A stretch of DNA of 26,021 nt from DATIXJ01 sp035518715. Lineage in GTDB: Bacteria; Bacteroidota; Ignavibacteria; UBA10030; SZUA-254. The notes below the pieces were generated by a model that was given only the letters and a program-made list of their open reading frames with translations, did no database searches and was not told the DNA's origin. Numbering within the stretch: position 1 is the first letter of the stretch; the number at the start of each line of letters is the position of its first letter. Shown here piece by piece: positions 23,038 through 26,021 of this stretch. The stretch lies in assembly GCA_035518715.1 (NCBI GenBank), contig DATIXJ010000068.1:1-26021 (forward strand), written 5' to 3'. Made by a program: the position numbers and the translations under genes.

Positions 23038-24279
23038 ATGGACCAGGATCCCAAATTGAGAATCCTTCACGCGCTCGAGAGCCAGGATACGACCGTCACC
23101 TTCGATGATCCGCTCGAGAATGAGATGATTCTCAACATGGGCCCTCAGCATCCCGCCACCCACGGCGTTCTGCGCCTGTTGATCCGCCTCGACGGGGAAA
23201 CGATCGTTTCTCTTGTGCCGGATCTCGGATACCTTCACCGCGGCTATGAGAAGCTGGCGGAGAATATGACGTTTCACGAGTTCATCCCGCATACCGACAG
23301 ACTCGATTATCTTTCACCGCTCGCGAACAATGTCGCGTATGTTCTTGCAGTGGAAAAACTCGCGGGAATCGAAGCCCCTCCGCGTGCGCAATATATCCGC
23401 GTCATCTGCTGCGAGCTCGCACGCCTCACCTCCCATCTCGTCTGGTTGGGAACGATGGCAATGGATGTCGGTGCGGTAACGGTTCTTCTCTGGGGATTCC
23501 GTGAGCGGGAAAAGATTCAGGACATCTGGGATGTCCTCACAGGTGTACGATTTACGACGAGCTACACGAGGATCGGCGGACTCGCACAGGATATTACTCC
23601 CGAGGCAATCACCGCTCTGAACGACTTCCTCGACCGTTTTCCTGCCAGTCTCGATGAATGCGAGAAGGTTCTCAATAAAAACAGAATCTTCATCGACCGA
23701 TGTGAGGGAGTCGGTTTTCTCTCGAAAGAGGATACGATCAACTTCGGGATCACCGGACCGATTCTCCGCGCGGCTGGAGTTGACCATGACCTCCGGAGAG
23801 ATGCACCGTACCTCGTCTACGACAAGTTGGAGTTCAATGTGCCCGTCTATTACGACTGCGACACTCTCGCACGATTTTACGTGCGCATGGCGGAAATGCG
23901 GGAAAGTGTTTCGATCCTCCGTCAGGCACTCCAGAAGCTCCCCTCGGGTCCAACCAACGCTGCAAATCCGAAGCGTGTTCTTCCCCAAAAGGAAAAAGTA
24001 TACGGCAAGATGGAGGAACTCATTCACGATTTCATGCTGGTGAATTTCGGCATCAACCCGCCGATTGGCGAAGTGTACCATGCGATAGAAGCTTCAAAGG
24101 GCGAGCTCGGATTTTATATCGTCAGTCACGGTGAGGGATATCCGTGGCGTCTCAAGATTCGCTCTCCCTCATTTTCCAATCTCCAGGCGCTTCCCGCCAT
24201 GCTGAAGGGGCGGATGATCTCCGACGTTGTTGCTGTCATCGGCGGTCTTGATCCGGTAATGGGTGAAGCGGATAAATAG
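23038..24279 (+). CDS. nuoD: NADH-quinone oxidoreductase subunit D
   Basis: NuoD is the 49-kDa-type subunit that, with NuoB, forms the quinone-binding site; it derives from the NiFe-hydrogenase large subunit but lacks the metal-binding cysteines. The 413-residue protein contains GPQHPATHG (35-43) with its conserved histidines, LGYLHRGYEKLAE, TGVRFTTSYTRIGG, GEGYPWRLKIRSPSF and the C-terminal DPVMGEADK. It lies 17 bases after nuoC, with an AAAGAAG 8-12 bases before the ATG. Confidence 0.96.
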   Translation: MDQDPKLRILHALESQDTTVTFDDPLENEMILNMGPQHPATHGVLRLLIRLDGETIVSLVPDLGYLHRGYEKLAENMTFHEFIPHTDRLDYLSPLANNVAYVLAVEKLAGIEAPPRAQYIRVICCELARLTSHLVWLGTMAMDVGAVTVLLWGFREREKIQDIWDVLTGVRFTTSYTRIGGLAQDITPEAITALNDFLDRFPASLDECEKVLNKNRIFIDRCEGVGFLSKEDTINFGITGPILRAAGVDHDLRRDAPYLVYDKLEFNVPVYYDCDTLARFYVRMAEMRESVSILRQALQKLPSGPTNAANPKRVLPQKEKVYGKMEELIHDFMLVNFGINPPIGEVYHAIEASKGELGFYIVSHGEGYPWRLKIRSPSFSNLQALPAMLKGRMISDVVAVIGGLDPVMGEADK

Positions 24280-24283
24280 CCAG

Positions 24284-24316
24284 ACTGCCGGGAAGTGATT
24301 CCGCGGCAGTACTTTT
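24284..24316 (+). promoter_or_regulatory. Intercistronic hairpin between nuoD and nuoE
   Basis: ACTGCCG (24284-24290) pairs with CGGCAGT (24304-24310), and GGAA (24291-24294) with TTCC (24299-24302), leaving a single bulged G at 24303 and a GTGA loop that would be a GNRA tetraloop in RNA. ACTTTT follows the stem. It could be an attenuator, a weak terminator or an mRNA-stabilising or processing element in an otherwise tightly packed operon. Confidence 0.5.
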
Positions 24317-24342
24317 GATACCACTGATTTGCACATTCATAC

Positions 24343-24807
24343 ATGCTCTCGGAACAGAATCTCAGGAAACTCGAAGACCTCAGGAAAAAGTATCCGACCG
24401 AAAAGGCACTGACGCTCCCGGTCCTCTGGATGATACAGGAGGAGCACGGATGGATTTCCCCCGAGGCGATGAAGTTTGTCGCGGACCTGCTGCACCTTCC
24501 ACTGCGCCATATTTATGGTGTTGTCACATTTTATACGATGTTCAACTCGAAGCCGGTCGGGAAATATCATCTTCAGGTCTGCACAAATGTTTCCTGCCAG
24601 CTCCTCGGGGCGGAAAAACTGGTTGATCACGTCTGCTGGCGGCTGAAAATCAAGCCCGGAGAAACCACTGCGGATTCCCGATTTACCGTTACTGAGGTAG
24701 AATGCCTGGGTTCCTGCGGCACCGCACCGATGATGCAGGTCAACGACCGCTACCAGGAAAATCTCACAGTGGAAAAAGTCGATAAGCTCCTTTCCGAATT
24801 GAAATAG
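24343..24807 (+). CDS. nuoE: NADH-quinone oxidoreductase subunit E
   Basis: NuoE is the 24-kDa-type subunit with the 2Fe-2S cluster N1a, bound to NuoF. The 154-residue thioredoxin-like ferredoxin has ligands Cys80 and Cys85 (CTNVSC) and Cys121 and Cys125 (CLGSC), the family's CX4C and CX3C pattern, after the typical IYGVVTFYTMF helix. It follows nuoD after a 63-base gap containing a hairpin and has no obvious Shine-Dalgarno sequence. It is 3 bases from nuoF. Confidence 0.95.
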   Translation: MLSEQNLRKLEDLRKKYPTEKALTLPVLWMIQEEHGWISPEAMKFVADLLHLPLRHIYGVVTFYTMFNSKPVGKYHLQVCTNVSCQLLGAEKLVDHVCWRLKIKPGETTADSRFTVTEVECLGSCGTAPMMQVNDRYQENLTVEKVDKLLSELK

Positions 24808-24810
24808 ATC

Positions 24811-26021
24811 ATGCCTGAGTTCAACGAAAAACTGATTCTTCCCGATATTGCCGACCTCCACAACATCGAGGTCTACGAGCAGCACGGCGGATACCAGGCG
24901 CTTCGCAAAGCGCTCACGATGCAACCCGCGGCGGTAACCGACGAGGTGAAGAAATCCAATCTCCGGGGACGCGGAGGTGCATGTTTCCCCACGGGACTCA
25001 AATGGACGTTCATGCCGAAAGATTCGGCAAAACCGAAATATCTGTGTGCCAACGGCGACGAATCCGAGCCCGGCACGTTCAAGGACAGGCAGATCTTCGA
25101 ATTCAATCCACATATTTTTCTCGAGGGTTGTCTTATTGCGGCGTACGCCATGGGCATCCAGACCGTTTTCGTGTATGTTCGCGGTGAGTATGCAACGTGG
25201 ATCAAGCTTCTTCAAAAAGCCATAGATGACGCCGCGGCGAAAGGATACATAGGGAAGAATATTCTCGGATCCGGTTTTGGCACGGAGATCGTGATTTACC
25301 GCGGAGCGGGCGCATACATCTGCGGGGAAGAATCTGCCCTGATGAATTCCATCGAAGGTGAGCGCGGTTACCCGCGCGTGAAGCCGCCGTTTCCTGCACA
25401 GTTTGGTGTGTGGGGAAATCCGACCACTATCAATAACGTGGAGACGATTGCGAATGTCCCGGTCATCATCAACCGTGGCTGGGAGTGGTTTTCAAAGATC
25501 GGCGCACCGAAGCAGCCCGGGACACTCCTCTTCGGGATCAGCGGACATATCAACAAGCCGGGTGTCTATGAGGCGCCGACGGGAACACTTCTCACCGATC
25601 TCATTTATAAGAACGGAGGAGGCGTCCGGAATAACAAGAAGATTAAGGCGGTAATTCCCGGCGGTTCCTCGACAAACTGGTTAAGAGGGGAGGAGATTGA
25701 GGGTGTGAAGATGGATGCCGATTCCCTCAAAGCGGTCGGGACAGCAATTGGCACCGGCGGCATAATCGTTATGGACGAGGATACAGATGTGATCAGGGTG
25801 ATTGCACGTATCACGCATTTCTACCATCACGAGTCATGCGGACAATGCACACCGTGCCGTGAAGGCTGCGGCTGGATGGAAAAAATCCTCAACCGTTTTC
25901 TTGCCGGTCAGGGAACGCTGGCCGATATCGATCTTCTGCTCGACGTGGCAAACAACATCGAGGGAAATACCATTTGCGCTCTCGGGGATGCAGCGGCCTG
26001 GCCGGTTCAGAGTGTGATCAA
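24811..26021 (+). CDS. nuoF: NADH-quinone oxidoreductase subunit F (cut by window end)
   Basis: NuoF binds NADH, FMN and cluster N3, the electron entry site of complex I. About 403 residues are visible, open at the window end; the family is usually about 430-450 residues. Seen: the glycine-rich nucleotide loop LRGRGGACFPTGLKW at 51-65; the NADH-site segment NGDESEPGTFKDR; GAGAYICGEESALMNSIEG; GNPTTINNVETIANV; and the N3 ligands Cys343, Cys346 and Cys349 (CGQCTPC) and Cys389 (GNTICALGD). Position 58 is Cys, whereas the usual loop reads GRGGAGFPTG with Gly. The ATG at 24811 follows the nuoE stop by 3 bases, so translation is probably coupled. The remaining nuo genes would lie to the right. Confidence 0.95.
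   Translation, partial: MPEFNEKLILPDIADLHNIEVYEQHGGYQALRKALTMQPAAVTDEVKKSNLRGRGGACFPTGLKWTFMPKDSAKPKYLCANGDESEPGTFKDRQIFEFNPHIFLEGCLIAAYAMGIQTVFVYVRGEYATWIKLLQKAIDDAAAKGYIGKNILGSGFGTEIVIYRGAGAYICGEESALMNSIEGERGYPRVKPPFPAQFGVWGNPTTINNVETIANVPVIINRGWEWFSKIGAPKQPGTLLFGISGHINKPGVYEAPTGTLLTDLIYKNGGGVRNNKKIKAVIPGGSSTNWLRGEEIEGVKMDADSLKAVGTAIGTGGIIVMDEDTDVIRVIARITHFYHHESCGQCTPCREGCGWMEKILNRFLAGQGTLADIDLLLDVANNIEGNTICALGDAAAWPVQSVI

Noticed and set aside
1..26021. CRISPR arrays, tRNA or rRNA genes, phage or defence genes
   Set aside because: No regularly spaced repeats, no tRNA-like clover pattern or rRNA segments, and no recognisable phage or defence proteins were seen.

Overview
The window looks like chromosomal DNA of a Gram-negative bacterium of the Bacteroidota/Chlorobiota/Ignavibacteriota (FCB) group. 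The best indicators are a secreted protein ending in a type IX secretion (Por) sorting domain with the SYPNPFNP motif, a TamB-type envelope protein, separate heptose kinase and heptose adenylyltransferase genes (ADP-heptose for LPS or a related glycan), and a nuo operon whose proteins read like FCB complex I. I would not name a species; an Ignavibacteria-like lineage is an inference from the style of the sorting domain.

Layout. (1) 1-358: non-coding. Two GAGCCA-type repeats and a TTGACA/CA boundary look like the end of an IS21-like element, followed by promoter-like boxes. (2) 359-3634: exported Asp-box beta-propeller protein with a T9SS signal, closed by a strong intrinsic terminator. (3) 3864-6377: membrane PDZ / multi-TM / GAF / SpoIIE-type PP2C phosphatase. 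(4) 6419-10564, minus strand: two adjacent Glu/Arg-rich long-helix proteins. The upstream one crosses the membrane and carries a TolB-like plus TPR C-terminal half; the downstream one is soluble and ends in a tandem TerB-like repeat. They are the least explained part of the window, and a 38-bp dyad sits on the promoter of the pair. (5) 10912-11774, plus strand: queF and a DUF423 membrane protein, probably one transcript. (6) 11799-20684, minus strand: rfaE1, rfaE2, tamB, rnr (tightly spaced) and then dedA, an envelope-biogenesis and RNA-decay run. (7) 20808-21602: a SpoU/TrmH RNA methyltransferase, divergent from rfaE1. (8) 21682 to the window end: nuoA, B, C, D, E and a truncated nuoF, the start of a complex I operon.

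How the parts fit. rfaE1 and rfaE2 make ADP-heptose in successive steps; TamB and DedA act on envelope lipid or protein traffic; RNase R sits in the same run. The nuo genes encode the peripheral arm (B, C, D, E, F) and one membrane subunit (A) of NADH:quinone oxidoreductase. The phosphatase is a likely input module for an anti-sigma/anti-anti-sigma switch, but no partner is in the window.

Promoter-like sequences of the form TTGnnn-N16/17-TAnnTT or close to it were found by eye in front of most transcription-unit heads; these are sequence matches only. Several genes appear to start with TTG or GTG, or well inside their longest open frame, and the starts were chosen from family N-termini and ribosome-binding sites.
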